Part shown: positions 1 through 12,911 of the stretch, piece by piece | Layout: every line of letters starts with the position of its first letter | How positions within the stretch are numbered: the first letter of the stretch is position 1 | Assembly: GCA_012295275.1 (NCBI GenBank) | Contig: CM022672.1 | Span: 11,705,904 to 11,769,903 of the forward strand | Source of the DNA: Chrysomallon squamiferum | Lineage: Eukaryota; Mollusca; Gastropoda; Neomphalida; Peltospiridae | Length of the DNA stretch: 64,000 nt | Direction: 5' to 3' | Notes under the pieces: model-generated | Databases searched by the model: none | What the model was told of the DNA's origin: nothing | The model's input: the letters and a program-made list of their open reading frames with translations, nothing else | Made by a program: the position numbers and the translations under genes

Positions 1-3000
1 TATTTATTAAATAGCAACACAAAACAAAAAAACAACAAAAAAAAGAAACAGAATAGTAACTTTAAAAAACTACAACAAAAATTAAAATATACACTGGTGT
101 ATTTTTAATTTATTTTTGCACAATCCGAACAAAGACATTTCACCATTCTGCTTATAAAAGCAGACATTTCATTATAACTTTCTTATAATTATTTTGTAAA
201 AGATGTATCTTCAGTTATATATGACAACTTTTTAATATATTTAACATACAAAGTTTTGCTTTTCACATTATATTTGTACTTCAAATAAAAATCTTTTGTG
301 ATGTTATTAAATAGTAAACATGAACATATAAGAGGTATATATATTATTTATAGGTTTTTATTTTTTTTATATGTTGCTTCAGTTTCTTTTTAATGTTTGT
401 ACTGAATTATTTTCCAAATTTTCAGAACAGTGAAAGACAGTAGTTACAACTGAAAAACATAAGAATATCTCCCAACATATCTGACAGAAAAAAGGAACAG
501 TAAATAATTTTATTTAACTTACAAAATTTATTCTTTAATTATAGTCTTCCATGATTTTCATTATACTTGATATCTATGTTACATTAAACCTTTCCTTTCC
601 AAAATCCAAAACCATAAAAGATGAAACCATCTTTAAATTTTTTTTTTTTTTTTTTTTTTTAAGTAGCCATTATGTAGATAGGTTATCTGCTTGTTAGGCT
701 TACATTATAAAAGCCTTTTTTCATTCACTTAATTATTAAGAATATATTAAAAAATATATTTTCAAACTGTATGAGTAAGCTCTTTAGTCTTATCCTCAGG
801 TTATCCTGTAGAGCAGATTTTAGCCACCACATGCTCCCAGCAAGTATTTCAGACAAAGCATTTTCAATCCATAGATGCTTATGCTGTAGTGATAGTACAG
901 AAAACTAACTTGAATATTTTATTCATTTTCACGTAATTATTTTTGAGAAACAAAACTTGATTTTAAAAACAATATATTAAATTATATTTCTATTTTTTAA
1001 TTTTTTCCTATTTTGTGATGTTATCTCATTATCAGAGAAGCTGATGTTTGTTATTAATATTACATTAGGTTTTTTTATTTATATTCTAATATGGAGAAAG
1101 AAAACAAAAGTTCACATCACTGTATCTCTGTATGTTTGAGTGTATGTGTCCATCTGTCCACCTGTCTATCTCTGCATATTAAATTTGCATTTGTTATATT
1201 TCAGATGGCTTGCAACAAACCACAGAATCAACGAGGAGGATGTAAATTATCATTTATAATTATTTTTATGTTTAATAGACTTTTAAAAAGAAAAAAAAAA
1301 GAAGAAGAATGGAACAAGATCTGATGTGATTTCAAGATTTTATCTACAATTGAATATTTCCGGCAGTTTATAACTTACCTGAGATTGGAGTGGTCGTTTT
1401 GGTTATTTATTTATATTTTTAGTTTTATTTTTGTATCTGAAATGGGAAGAAAACAAATCTGCCCAGTAAAGGCATTTTTATTTCCTTTAAATGCTATTGT
1501 TATTTTTTCTAAATTTATTTTTTTGTATATTGTTATTGTAAATTATTTTATTAACTTAATTATTATGTTTAAGAATTCTTTGAAATTTAATCACAGATGG
1601 GTGAATCATATCATGTATAATGTTGTTGAAAAAAATGCTGTTTTACAAAAAATATTCTTAGGTAATGTTTGTGAGAGTGTGTGTGTGTATACATACATCA
1701 GCTGATCTGGATAATCAGTATTTATAATGTTAACAAGTATTACAGAAAAATCACATTATATTCATTGATATTAAAGGTACTTCTCTTTCAGAGAAATAAT
1801 CATTTTTGATGTTCTTCTTGTTATTAATATTGTAGTATTTGAAAATATTTTATCTGTTCATTATTCATTTCCATTATCCAACAAGATTTTGATTTTTTTT
1901 TTCATTTTTCATTTTTTTTTAACAAATCTATATTATCATTAGTTTTAAACTATGAACCACAAATTCTACCATCATATTTCATTATCATCCAGACAGCTGA
2001 GATCAAGTGTATTCTGTTGTTACCAGAAAATCTGGGTTTTGGGGTGTTTTTTTTTACCCTTAGGGCACTTGATCCTGCTTAATTGCTTCTCAGTTTCACT
2101 GCTAGCTGGGAAAGTTATTATGACCAAATCCTTTATTCATTCTGCATGGTCATATATAACGGAGAACATGCAGTTGTTAATAATTAACAGCTAGAGTAAA
2201 ACCATGTATTTGTTTCTTCTCCTACTATAAACAAAATAAATCATAACATTGCCTAGAATGCCTCTTAAAAAAAGTTGCACAGACGCTCTTTAAATGGAGT
2301 ATCAGTTACATCAAAAGACGGAATTGACCCAAAAATGAAGCTTGCTATCTATTTATCTACATATATATATATATAATAATAACAATGATAAGAAAAAGTA
2401 AGAAAAATAACAATGATGTAAAAAGGAACAAACAACACAAATGCATTTATCACTTTAATAGACGATGCGCTTTTATTTACAAGTAATGAATAAAGCGCGT
2501 TAGTTCTTACAGTTTAGCAAATAAACATACAAAAAAATTACATCTGTTGCACCATTATCATCTTTTTGTTTTTTTTTTGTCATTTTTTTAAATACAGTTC
2601 AACTCAAGAAATGTTAATTAAAAAACAAAATTTAAAAAAATAAGCAGCTTAAAAATTTTTTTAAAAATAAAACATGCAGAATAATGGTTTACAAATAAAA
2701 TTATGAAGATAAATAATTTAAAAAAAAAAAATTACACTTCAACATTTTAGCTATACATACAAGTACTAAAATAAAAAGTGATCAAAAAGCTTTCTTCACC
2801 ATGATGAAAATTCTTTTCAATGCTAATTAAATCAAGCTTAGTAATAACAGATATAAATTGTAACCATAGTAACAGAACTATTTAGAGAGTGTTTCTTTTG
2901 TGTTTTGTGATTCAACATTGGGGAAATAAAATGTTGACAACAAGTATTTCAACTAATACTGATTACGAATATTCAACATAAAAACAAGACTGTAATCTAT

Positions 3001-3361
3001 TAAAGAGAATTGGCCAGCATTATTTTGGCATCAAACTTAAATGAAAACTCCCTTTAAAACAATTTATTATACTCACTCTTTTACAAGTTACCTATAATCA
3101 ATAAATCTGCTGTCGAAAACTCAGACAGGAGCCTCTGTAGCTGTACAGTGTAAATTGCTGATGGGTCTAATTAATAAATTATGTTATTAAAACTCTTAAT
3201 TTTTAATTGTTTTTTATTGTAATGTTCAGTGACTGGTATTATTACAGATGTATGTATAAAAGAAATGTTTTGTAACTTCAGTGCCAAAAATTAAGTATCC
3301 AGACAAAGTGAAAATAAAAACTACAAATTCAGATTTTATATTTCAGCTTTAGTTACGAAAC

Positions 3362-3395
<34 letters not shown>

Positions 3396-4056
3396 GAATA
3401 AAAGTTAAAAATACCCTTATATTTGTTTTTCTTCTAAATTCAAGAACTATATCAACTTTTACAAATGGCAATCTGTAATACAAGCTTCCTTTTTATCTTG
3501 TTACGTTCAAATCTCAAATTAAGACTGTAGGAGAAAATCTTATAAACACATGCATGGCCACATCTCTTTAACGATTTTTAAATAATAGTAATAATGATAA
3601 TAATAACCAATTACAACAGGGGTATTTATATTTGGTAAGTACATTCTGCAGTTTGCACTTGACACAACTTATAGTCAACATGAATTAATTTTTTTTTTTT
3701 TTTGTATTTTTTTTTTAGTAATAATAATAATATAGGTACAGGAAGTGAAGTGATGGGACAGTAACAAAGTGCAAAAATACAACCAAGTTATAATTTGTTT
3801 TTTGTTTGTTTTATCAGCTAAATCACTAACATCATCTTACTACAACTGGTCTATACATAAAACTATACAAGAAAAATTCACTGTGAGCAGCAATGTGTAG
3901 GGAAATTGTGAGCATTTTAATAACTGTTCCAAGTCGTTGTGGTTTCATGCACATTATAAAGTTCCCTGAAACAAGGACGTCATCTCACAGCTTCTAAGTA
4001 CAAAAACAGTATTAAAGCATAACCAAGGGACTGTATTAGACTAGTAGAGTCGATAG

Positions 4057-4068
4057 TTATCTCCCTTT
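4057..4068 (-). repeat. 12-base word AAAGGGAGATAA (reverse orientation)
   Basis: TTATCTCCCTTT on the plus strand. Exact copies in the other orientation are at 13453-13464 and 20453-20464; one-mismatch copies are at 10025-10036 and 42649-42660. I recall this word as over-represented in mollusc non-coding DNA. Confidence 0.6.
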
Positions 4069-5480
4069 AGCACTAGGTCATGTGACATTTGTTTAATGTT
4101 CTTTTTTTTTTAAATAAAAATTATGATTATATTTTTAATATATTTTCTGAAAATTATAATATCAGTTACTTTCAGATTTTTAAAGATTTGTTATTTATAG
4201 TTTGGATTTAAAAAATAAAATAAATAACATGAAAAATTCTTAAAAAACATTTTCAATATGCAATCACAAAAGTATTATGTAAATTGTCTGATAGTCCTTT
4301 TGTGATAAAAATTTACAAGCCAAAATGTCCAGATATTAATATGGAATTCAAATGACATCATTCCTGCAAAAAAGTAATGTAACAAAGTTTGATGATAACA
4401 ATCAATGGCGTTCAAAATCACAGGTTACTATGTAACTATAAGTGTGGAACAAACGACAAAATGAAATTTCAGTTTGGCTTGTGGGAAATATTTTGTTAGT
4501 TTAACAAAAGTCATGGTGAAGTGATAAACATTTCTGTGACTGAAAGTAAAAACAGAACTGCCCTTTGTTCATTTATTTTTTATATCAAATTTTAATATTA
4601 AAATTTTATTAGTTAGCCATTTATTTTCTCTGTTTTTAATCATCATGGTATTAATTTATTTAATAAATTGATAATAATTATTTTTAGAATGTAACATGAC
4701 CTGGCCATTTGGAATAAATACCATTAAAAAATTATTTTGTTTATAAACATTTTACAATACCAAGACAAAATATCAATGCTAAAATAGTTGTCAACATTTC
4801 TTTTATAAAAAAAGCAGTTGTTAATATGGATTTAAAAATAAATCTGTTTTTTATAGTTCATCATTTGTGATGGAAAATCAAAAATGATTTTTTTTTTTTA
4901 AATTTTTACACTATTATAAATTTCTTAACCAATGTGTGATAAAAATATTAGTGATATTTCTTTTTTTTTTGAAAGTCTATATTTAGATTCAAATGTAAAT
5001 GCAGAAACACTGAATACTATTATTAACTTTCTGGTAAAATCTTCAAAACATGAAAATAATTATGTGTCAGATATTTATTTTCACACAGTGCACTGTACTC
5101 AAAAACACAGAAATACAAAGACATTTTAAAACATTATTTACAGACTTCCTGAAAGAACAAATTTAAAAAAAAAAAAAAAAATGAAAAAAAAATATTTTAA
5201 CCATGTACATTTTGTAACTATCCATATACAAAAATATATGGCATGCTCATTATTTCAGATATTAATCTAGATGAAGAACCAGTGATTTGCCTTACAGCTC
5301 TTCTGTCATAAAGCATCACAGAAATTTAATATAAATAATTTTTAAAGATTTCAAAAGTTCTTGCAATTGTTGTTTCTCTCAAATTCTTGCATTAGCTCTG
5401 GAGATATTTTAATGTTTATATAAAAATACTTTAAATTTTAATAAATAAATAAAATAAAGTACATAATAAATAATGATATA

Positions 5481-5512
<32 letters not shown>

Positions 5513-8128
5513 TAAGTGATGCTGATGACAGAAGAACAGCAAAGGAACCATCTGGCATGAAAGATTTAAAATATCACAACCAATGAATTTATTATTTACC
5601 TCACAAACAGCTAATAATAAACCATCATACACTGCATGTGTAAAAAACCTCACATTAAGATGACATCAAGTGATCACCATCTCTCCAAGATGACATGTTT
5701 TCAACAGAAAAAAATAAAATTCAAGCTTTTACATAGTTAATGAGTCAATAGTAATAACATTCATGAAATTCTGGTATTAAAATCATTTTGTTAACAAATT
5801 TTAATTAATATTCATGAAATAAAAGTGGCTTTTAAGTAAAAAATTCAATGAGATAATGCTAAAGTTATTTAAAAATGTATTCACACTTAATAATGGAATG
5901 AACTAAAACTCAACCATTTGTTCAAAAAAATAAAATAAAATAAAATAAGAAGTCCAATCAAAATGCTGGTAATTTTCTGCAAACACATCTAAACAAAGCA
6001 ATAATCTATTCTTTATTAATTTCTTCAATTTGTTCTTAAGACAACTATTTCAGTTTCCAAAGCATTTCTGATCCATAAGACTGGTTGAGAGTTAGCTTAG
6101 CCATTAATTTCTGCAGTGAGGGAAAAAGGAACTTGTGCATGTTCTTTTTGTCTCATAGCATTGTCAATAGAGTTATCTACCCAGTACTGCAGTAAAAAGG
6201 AACCGTAACTAGCACAAACAAGCAAACTGTTAAAACCAACAACATAATTCATTATAGGACGACCAACCTACCTGATGCTAAACAAAAAAACAAAACAAAA
6301 ATCTTATATTAAATAAAACATTATTTAAAAAAAAAAAAATTGGTATATTAAATAATATATATTAAATAAAATAATAATTGATAACGGAAATATTTACTAT
6401 TTTAAATAAAATCACTTAAAAAAACAACAACATCAGTATATTAAATGAAATATAATTGTTAAACTTTCACCAAATTTAATTAAATTTAAAAACCATTAAC
6501 TAAAAACAACAAAGACTTTCCAAATTTCTTTTTTAAAATCAAGAACAAAATGTATTCTGTAATCAAATGTAAAGAAAAACTATAAAAACACAAGTAAACT
6601 ATATTCTAAAAAACTGAAGTTAAAAGAAATCTTTTGTATTTTGTATCTGAATTTAACCTTAAAAAAGAAAAAAAAGAAAAAAAAAAAAAAAAAAAAAAAA
6701 GAAAACCGTTATATGTTGGTCATCCAGTTACCAGTATGAAAATCACATCAAATACAGTCACTTTAAACTGGAATGTGATCAAATTAAAACAAAACTCCAT
6801 TTTGTGTGATTCTGGATCCTGTTACTACTGTGTATGTCTACAGATGACTTGCTATAGAAAAAAAAAAAAAAACAGAAGAAAGAAAATAAGAGAAAATAAA
6901 GAAAAACAACAAGCCTACTTTGGCACTTTAAGATAAAATGACAACTACTCTTTCTACTTATCTGAAAATCTAAGAACATTCATTTTTACTATTTATTTAT
7001 TTTATTATTATTATTTTTTTTGTACAAAAATAACAAACAATGCTGAATGCATTAAAATTAATAATTGTCACATGCACCTGTAAATATTATGTTCATTGTC
7101 AACATCCAAGCCAGTTTGTGATTGGAAGTTAGATTTTGTTTTTGGATATTTTTATTTTTTCATTACATCTTACAGAATAAAAAAAATAAAAAAAATGTAA
7201 ATTATGCAAACAAAAATAAAAATAAATCTAGACTTTTTTTTTACTCATTTGTATCTTATTATTTTTTGTTTCCTTTCTCTTTCTCTTTTTTTTTTGTCAT
7301 GTAAAGATACAAAATTTTGAATTTTATTGAAATATATTAAGCTAATCATTTATATTTATGAAAAAAATCCTTTTTAGTCATTTTCTATTATTATTATTAT
7401 TTTGTGTAATGTTTTATAAAGTTTTTTCTCACTCAACCAATATCCCATACATTTTGTATGTCCAGTAATGTGTCACATTTAACTCTTAATACAATTCAGC
7501 AACTGACATGACAGTTACAAAAATATATTCATCCATTACTTACCAACCACAAGATCTAACTGAGAAGAAAAATGTACCCTTTAATCCAGTCTGTATGTTA
7601 CACAACAATCATAAACATAAGAATCAATGTTCAGAATTCAACCAAAAGTACACTTATGACAAAAATAGTTAATATTCTCTTTTAACTTTCAGATTAAATA
7701 TTTATTAATGTTATCAGTTTTTGTGTTTTATTCTTCATAAATTATATGAAACTGAGTACCAGTTAAAAAAATTAATTATTACAAAACAGAATATTAATTA
7801 TTAGCCAAAATAACACAAATTATAGTCTGTGTATTTGGTAAGATAGTAATCAGAAATTCTTAAAATGTTTAATATTTTATAAAGGTTTTTTTTTTATCAC
7901 TAAGTTCTGAACAGAAATAGATATATTTTTTTTAAAGCTCCCATAAATACACTATGGGAAAATAAAAATTTCAAAATACAAAAAGAGCATAATTTCTTTT
8001 TTTTTCTTTTTAAAATACTATACAAAAAGAAACACACAAAATTCTTTGGAACATAATTTACAATGGAATTAATACATTACACAAAATATCACGCAAATCT
8101 TCTGACATAATGTACTTTGAACTTCATA

Positions 8129-8171
<43 letters not shown>

Positions 8172-9826
8172 TATAAAGAATAATAATTATATTAGAAATA
8201 GTAATTACTAATAAGAATCATCATTACAATAATAATAATAATAATAATAAAAAAATAATAATAATAATAATCATAATACATGTAGTAATGATAATAAATG
8301 GAAAAAGAAATGAAATCTTTAAAGAGCTCAGACAAAATTATACAGCCATATATACAAAATATAATAGTACAGTCAGCAATGAAGCCTGTTTCAGTTTGAT
8401 CTTATTTCCACTGTAAAATCAAACATGAATAATGTTATGTAGATTATGCCAAACTTCTCTTTACAAATGTCATTAAAAAATAACAAGGACATTTAGACAA
8501 ACGATGAAGAGCTATTCAGTTCTGCACCATAAATGTTTATTTTGTCCAAATAAAAAAGAAAATGTTGTATTAAACATCCATCATTTATACATTATAAAAC
8601 AAACTCTTCCTACAAATAAATCTAATTTTGTCTACAGTTTCATCAAACTTTTCATACCCGATGTGTTTCACAATCCCAAAAAAAAAACCCAATGAAATTA
8701 AGGACTATCTGAGACTTACTTTTTCTAAAAATAGTGTTATTCAAATATAAATATATATATTTTTTCAAACATCATCATAAACTCAAAACATTTCCTGTAA
8801 TAAATTATTTATTTATTCATTGTTTTCAGAATCTCTTTTTGCTAAAACACACTTTTCAAAATGTTAATTATTAACTAAAATATTATCTTTTCTTTTTTGT
8901 TTGCAAATTATTTTTATTACTTAAAGAGATTTATTATTTTCCAAATATTTTGATTTATAAGTATATGTTTATAAACATGAATAATAGTGACAATATAAAA
9001 ATTAATTATTACTATTAAAAAAAACAAAAAATATATTTTCATTAACATGAACAAACTTTAAAAAAAAAATCAAAACAGATTTATCATCTGCTGATTTCAT
9101 TATTTTTTGTTTAATTCCTTTTTCTTTTCTTTTTTAAGTGGATACCCAACAATTAAGTAAAAATAAGTAAATTATGCACCTGAATAGTTTTTTAAAAACA
9201 AATAATAATAATCAAATAGTCATCAACTGTATCATCAACTATGTCTATTCTGAATCCTGTACTCAGTATCTTTGATTTACTTTTCACAGTTCTTAAAGTT
9301 CAGTTTAACACAATTAACAAGCTTTCTTCACATTTTTTAAAATCAATCCTTGGAAAATAAAACAAACAGCCAAAACTATTTCCACCACTTTGTTTTTGTT
9401 TTCTTAAAATATTTTCTTAACCACTTTCATTTATTTTCCAAACTCCATCAATTTTCTGACACCAGAGTTGTAAATTCCACCATTGTAATTAGAAGCACCT
9501 CAACACTCCTGGAAATAAACCTTCTCTTGAGCATATGACATCACAGATCATGTGACCATCAACCAATGTGTATTAGCAACACAACAGAAATCATAACACA
9601 GTTAAATAATGTTATCAGTGATGTCACATCACAACACAACCTTGGCTTTTTCATCAGTCCTTTTAATTAACTAACATAAACAAAACTAATTTCACTTATT
9701 CTCCATTCTTATTTTTTTCTTTTCCCCCCTCAAAGATACTTTTTTGTGAGGTTTTCTTCCTTTTTTTATTTTATTTTGTAAAAACAAAAATAATTTCTCT
9801 GGATCAGCTCTGGATCAGTATACAAA

Positions 9827-9832
9827 TTTATT
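9827..9832 (-). promoter_or_regulatory. Candidate polyadenylation signal AATAAA
   Basis: TTTATT on the plus strand reads AATAAA on the minus strand, about 475 bases after the DDR stop codon, and is the nearest exact match downstream. The hexamer is common by chance in such AT-rich DNA and further copies follow at 9765-9770 and beyond, so this is only a candidate. Confidence 0.25.
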
Positions 9833-10306
9833 AATTAATTATATATGTAAGTCTGTATATATGTAATATATATATATATATATATTTGTTCACATGAAAA
9901 ATTATTATTACAGGAACGACCTTTGGTATCACTAAGCAACACATTAAACTTGTACCATGTATTAGCACCCTATAGTCAGGTTATCCTCCCAATTTTGGAG
10001 GTTATCTGCAAGGAAGGGAAGGGGTAATCTCCCTTTCTTCAGAACTCTTCAACTTGAGGAGTTTGACAAGTGCACAACCATGAATATGGCAACATGTATA
10101 CTGACATGTCTCAGAACAGTGATATGTGATTCTTTTTTTTTCTTTCTTTTTTTTTAAATCTTTTCAAATTTGTTTTTTAAGAAACATTTTTGTTTTAATT
10201 ACAATTATTATTATTATTATTTTTTGTTTGTTTGTTTGTCTAAATCTCTTGACTAGCTCTATCTTGCGCAGATTACACTTTCACTTAATATTTAACAGAT
10301 CACATA

Positions 10307-10639
10307 TCAACACACAGGGACTGTTATTTGGCTAAGTTTTTCATCCTTCGGGTTGTATCCCATGTTCTTTCTCTGCAGGAACATGTGGATCTCTCTAAAC
10401 GTTGGTCTCTCGCTCTCCTGGCGATTCCAGCATTCTCTCATCAAATCGTAAATTTCCTTGGGACAGTTGGGAGGCTGTGGCAGATAGACCTGCAGGTTAT
10501 CATTCCTGTAGTAATGTCCAGCGTTTTCAATCACCTGCTCGTCTGTCAGCATGTCGTAGGGCTGATCTTTGTTGAAGGTCAAAACTTCCCACAGTGTCAC
10601 GGCGAATGACCAGACGTCACTCTTTGTGGTGAACTTGCC
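10307..10639 (-). CDS. Ddr: DDR last coding exon: kinase C-lobe, tail and stop
   Basis: This exon starts in phase 0 after CAACAG and encodes residues 817-926, followed by TGA. GKFTTKSDVWSFAVTLWEVL, QPYDMLTDEQVIENAGHYYR, QVYLPQPPNCP and CWNRQESERPTFREIH follow the vertebrate DDR C-lobe almost residue by residue, including the DVWSF aspartate and the RPTF arginine. Vertebrate DDRs end a few residues after this helix. Here the chain continues for about 20 residues (RKNMGYNPKDEKLSQITVPVC). The plus-strand frame over this exon is a shadow. Confidence 0.98.
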   Translation of the reverse strand, partial: GKFTTKSDVWSFAVTLWEVLTFNKDQPYDMLTDEQVIENAGHYYRNDNLQVYLPQPPNCPKEIYDLMRECWNRQESERPTFREIHMFLQRKNMGYNPKDEKLSQITVPVC

Positions 10640-10948
10640 CTGTTGAAGACATATGTGCATGAATTATTAACTGCATAATAATAATGTATGCATGCATACA
10701 TACATATGTACATTCATTCCATCATTCATACATACATACTTACAAACACATGTAAAACAAAATGACAGAATAACAATTACATCTTCAAAACAAAAATTAA
10801 AAACAAAAATTAATAAATAAATAAATAAAAAATTATCAAGTTTTCTATAATAAATACAAATTTAAAAAAAAAGAAGAAAAAAAGGAAAGAAAAAAGAAAG
10901 AAAAGAAAGAAGAACGAATGAAGAAAGAACAACAGACGAAAGACTGAC
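10640..10948 (-). other. Intron of the DDR gene (309 bp)
   Basis: Runs from GTCAGT to CAACAG on the minus strand. It holds ATGC/CATA short repeats and a purine-rich stretch on the plus strand (10862-10935), which is a polypyrimidine stretch on the transcribed sense strand. Nothing else is seen. Confidence 0.9.
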
Positions 10949-11183
10949 CAGAAGAATGCTTTCCCATGCCATCCATCTGATTGGAAGAACTGCACGTCCT
11001 TCAATTCGGTAGTAGTCAGCACTGTACAGGCTCCGGCTCATTCCAAAGTCAGAGATTTTGATCAAGTAGTTGGTGCCAACCAGACAGTTACGTGTTGCCA
11101 AGTCTCGATGTACCATGTTCAGCGATTCCAGATACTTCATCCCAGACGCAATCTGAGATGCAATGAATATCAGGCAGCCATAA
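10949..11183 (-). CDS. Ddr: DDR exon: kinase catalytic and activation loops
   Basis: This exon (phase 2 in, phase 0 out) encodes residues 738-816. [26 protein letters not shown] includes the catalytic HRDLATRN (Asp 765), and KISDFGMSR the magnesium-binding DFG (Asp 783). The activation loop [21 protein letters not shown] has three tyrosines (791, 795, 796) in the Y..x..YY arrangement typical of DDRs and insulin-receptor-like kinases. WMAWESILL takes the place of the APE region. All catalytic residues are present, so an active kinase is expected. The acceptor is TTTCTTTCAG and the donor TTCTG/GTCAGT. Reading past the donor runs into a polypyrimidine stretch in the intron, which is not coding. 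Confidence 0.98.
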
Positions 11184-11819
11184 CTGAAAGAAATAAGAAA
11201 ACAGTGAAAATGTTTGTTTAAAATTTTAGACAGTTATGTTCTGTGCTATTTTTGTATCTTGTTGATTAGGTATTTGAAGAGTTTTGTTGTTGTTGTTGTC
11301 TTTTTTCTTTTTTTTCTTTAGAAGTTATTTTGATATTGTTATTTATCTATTTTTTATTCCTATTTTTTTATCAGAAATTTATAAATATTTTTGTAATTTA
11401 AAGGTTATGGACTAGAATCTTTCAATTTTGATATTTATTTTTATTTTTCTTCTAAAGTGCTATGATTCAGCCTGCTTTAGTTATTTCACTTTGTTTTCCC
11501 TCCCCCTTAATAAATGATTATAATTAGTTTAAAATAACATATTTTACTTTAAAATTGTTGTGTTCATAAATAAATTCATTTAAAAAGATATTTAAAAAAA
11601 AAAAATGTCTTGAAAATATAAATTAGAACTAAAAGTATTACTTTCTTTATTAATTGTCACCTCAGTATTTTTGGCTAGTAGTGACTTTGGAGAAAGGACA
11701 TTTTGAATGGAATAATGGAAGAAACAAAGAATAATGAGTCGGTGAAAAAAATATTAATTTATTTGCTAACAAAAAAAATAAAATAAAAAGACAACAAAAA
11801 AGACAATAAAAACTCTTAC
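11184..11819 (-). other. Intron of the DDR gene (636 bp)
   Basis: Lies between the gatekeeper exon and the catalytic-loop exon. AT-rich with no recognisable element; a short TTG repeat is near 11286-11298. Confidence 0.9.
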
Positions 11820-12017
11820 CTCAGAGTTTTGGCATTCGTAGCTTCTGCGACAGGGCTTTCAGGAACATGTTCCAAAATGAACTGGTTCAAATCTCCGTAC
11901 TTCATGTACTCGACAATCATACACAGAGGTTCTTCCCGGGTACAGACTCCCAGAACGTGGACAATGTTAGGGTCCTTCAGTTGAGACATAATCTTCACCT
12001 CTTTGTGGAAGTCAGCT
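11820..12017 (-). CDS. Ddr: DDR exon: kinase alphaC helix, hinge and gatekeeper
   Basis: A phase 2/2 exon encoding residues 672-737. ADFHKEVKIMSQLKDPNIV holds the alphaC glutamate (Glu 678 of HKEVKIM), which pairs with the catalytic lysine. HVLGVCTREEPLCMIVEYM is the strand leading to the hinge, and GDLNQFI the start of the C-lobe. The gatekeeper position, threonine in human DDR1 and DDR2 (CMITDYM, CMITEYM), is valine here (codon GTC at 11914-11912, Val 707). The rest, EHVPESPVAEATNAKTL, is the variable loop also seen in vertebrate DDRs before the L-S-Y motif. The donor is CTGAG/GTAAGA, a strong match. The acceptor TACCAG has a second AG two bases later, but only the first keeps the frame. 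Confidence 0.96.
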
Positions 12018-12406
12018 CTGGTAGAAAAGAAAAAAAAAAAAAATATATATATATATATATATAATTACAGTTATACTGGTTACAGTTTGTATTAAGTATA
12101 TGAGGATAAATGATAAAAATGTATAATTTTTTAATTATTTTATTATTATTTTTTAATGGTTACAGTTTGAAGTACATTTTAAGTGTGTGAGAAGAAATAA
12201 TAAATATATGAATATATGAACATGTATATGTATGTAAATGTAGATGTTTGTGTGTGCATGGATGTATATATTTCAATCAATAAAAACTACATTAAATGTC
12301 AATGCTGTTAATTCTAAATTTTTTTATGCTTATATTAGCATACACAAATAAATGAAAATGTATTCTTAGCATTACGGAATTTACAACTGTATTTTAATAT
12401 TTTTAC
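12018..12406 (-). other. Intron of the DDR gene (389 bp) with a TA microsatellite at its 3' end
   Basis: On the minus strand the intron ends TA repeat (12043-12063), T tract, CTACCAG, so the microsatellite forms the region just upstream of the polypyrimidine tract. The remainder is AT-rich with ATGT-type short repeats. Confidence 0.9.
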
Positions 12407-12537
12407 CTGGCTCTGTCGTCAGCATTTGGTCGCAACATTTTCACAGCAACCAGCATCGATCGGTTATTGTTTGACCTGCTTCCCAGGTACTCATCACCAA
12501 GAATGTCGTTAATATGAAGAGCTTCGCAAAGATGTAC
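12407..12537 (-). CDS. Ddr: DDR exon: kinase N-lobe with the catalytic lysine
   Basis: This exon (phase 0 in, phase 2 out) encodes residues 629-671, starting VHLCEALHIND and ending MLRPNADDRA. VHLCE directly continues the glycine loop of the preceding exon (FGE|VHLCE), as in all DDRs. The ATP-anchoring lysine is in VAVKML (Lys 661). Between them is the DDR-specific N-lobe insertion, here with an SRSNNNRS segment. The donor is CCAG/GTAAAA; the acceptor follows a TA-repeat and a short T tract. A TA microsatellite lies about 13 bases upstream of the exon on the minus strand. Confidence 0.96.
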
Positions 12538-12911
12538 CTGAAAAATTCAAATATATATATATATATATATAACTTATATTGAATACAGATTATGAATATT
12601 ACTGTATGCATAAAAAATACAATTATGTAGATAATACATATAGAATATAGAAGCAGTATTACTAATACTACTTACCAGTAGTATTATTAATGTAACTACT
12701 ATTACTATTGCTACTATTTTTATTACTATTACTTTCATTATTACTATTATTGTTGTCATTGTTGTTGTTGTTGTTGTTACTATTATTATTATTGCTGTTG
12801 TTGTTATTTATTTATTTGTTACTTTTGTTTTTATTACTACTACTATTATTATTATTATTATTGTTGTTACTGTTGTTGTTGTTGCAGTTGTTGTTTATAG
12901 TTTTGCTTTAC
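12538..12911 (-). repeat. Intron (374 bp) made largely of TA and ATT/GTT repeats
   Basis: TA repeat at 12550-12571 beside the acceptor, then interrupted ATT, ACT and GTT trinucleotides from about 12660 to 12895 reaching to within roughly ten bases of the donor. Leucine-rich reading frames across it are artefacts of the repeat. Confidence 0.9.

Larger units (their letters stand above)
1..10306. other. 3' flank of the DDR gene, including its probable 3' UTR; no gene seen
   Basis: No reading frame here looks like a protein; the longest is about 106 codons of hydrophobic AT-driven sequence. The stretch directly after the stop (about 9540-10306) is of mixed composition and is the likely 3' UTR, but its end cannot be fixed from sequence alone. 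Further down are homopolymer runs (T23 at 638-660, A27 at 3366-3392, an A-rich block at 6661-6701), AAT arrays (8131-8172, 8229-8275) and TA runs. Short non-repetitive patches are near 790-900, 1960-2190 and 3880-4080. A second gene's UTR somewhere in this region cannot be excluded. Confidence 0.6.

Noticed and set aside
1091-2194. Small plus-strand frames of 77-106 codons in the 3' flank
   Set aside because: AT-driven Phe/Ile-rich sequence without motifs, conserved start context or splice signals.
10328-10609. Plus-strand 93-codon frame opposite the last DDR exon
   Set aside because: Shadow of the real minus-strand exon, as are the plus-strand frames at 14830-15063 and 17354-17638.
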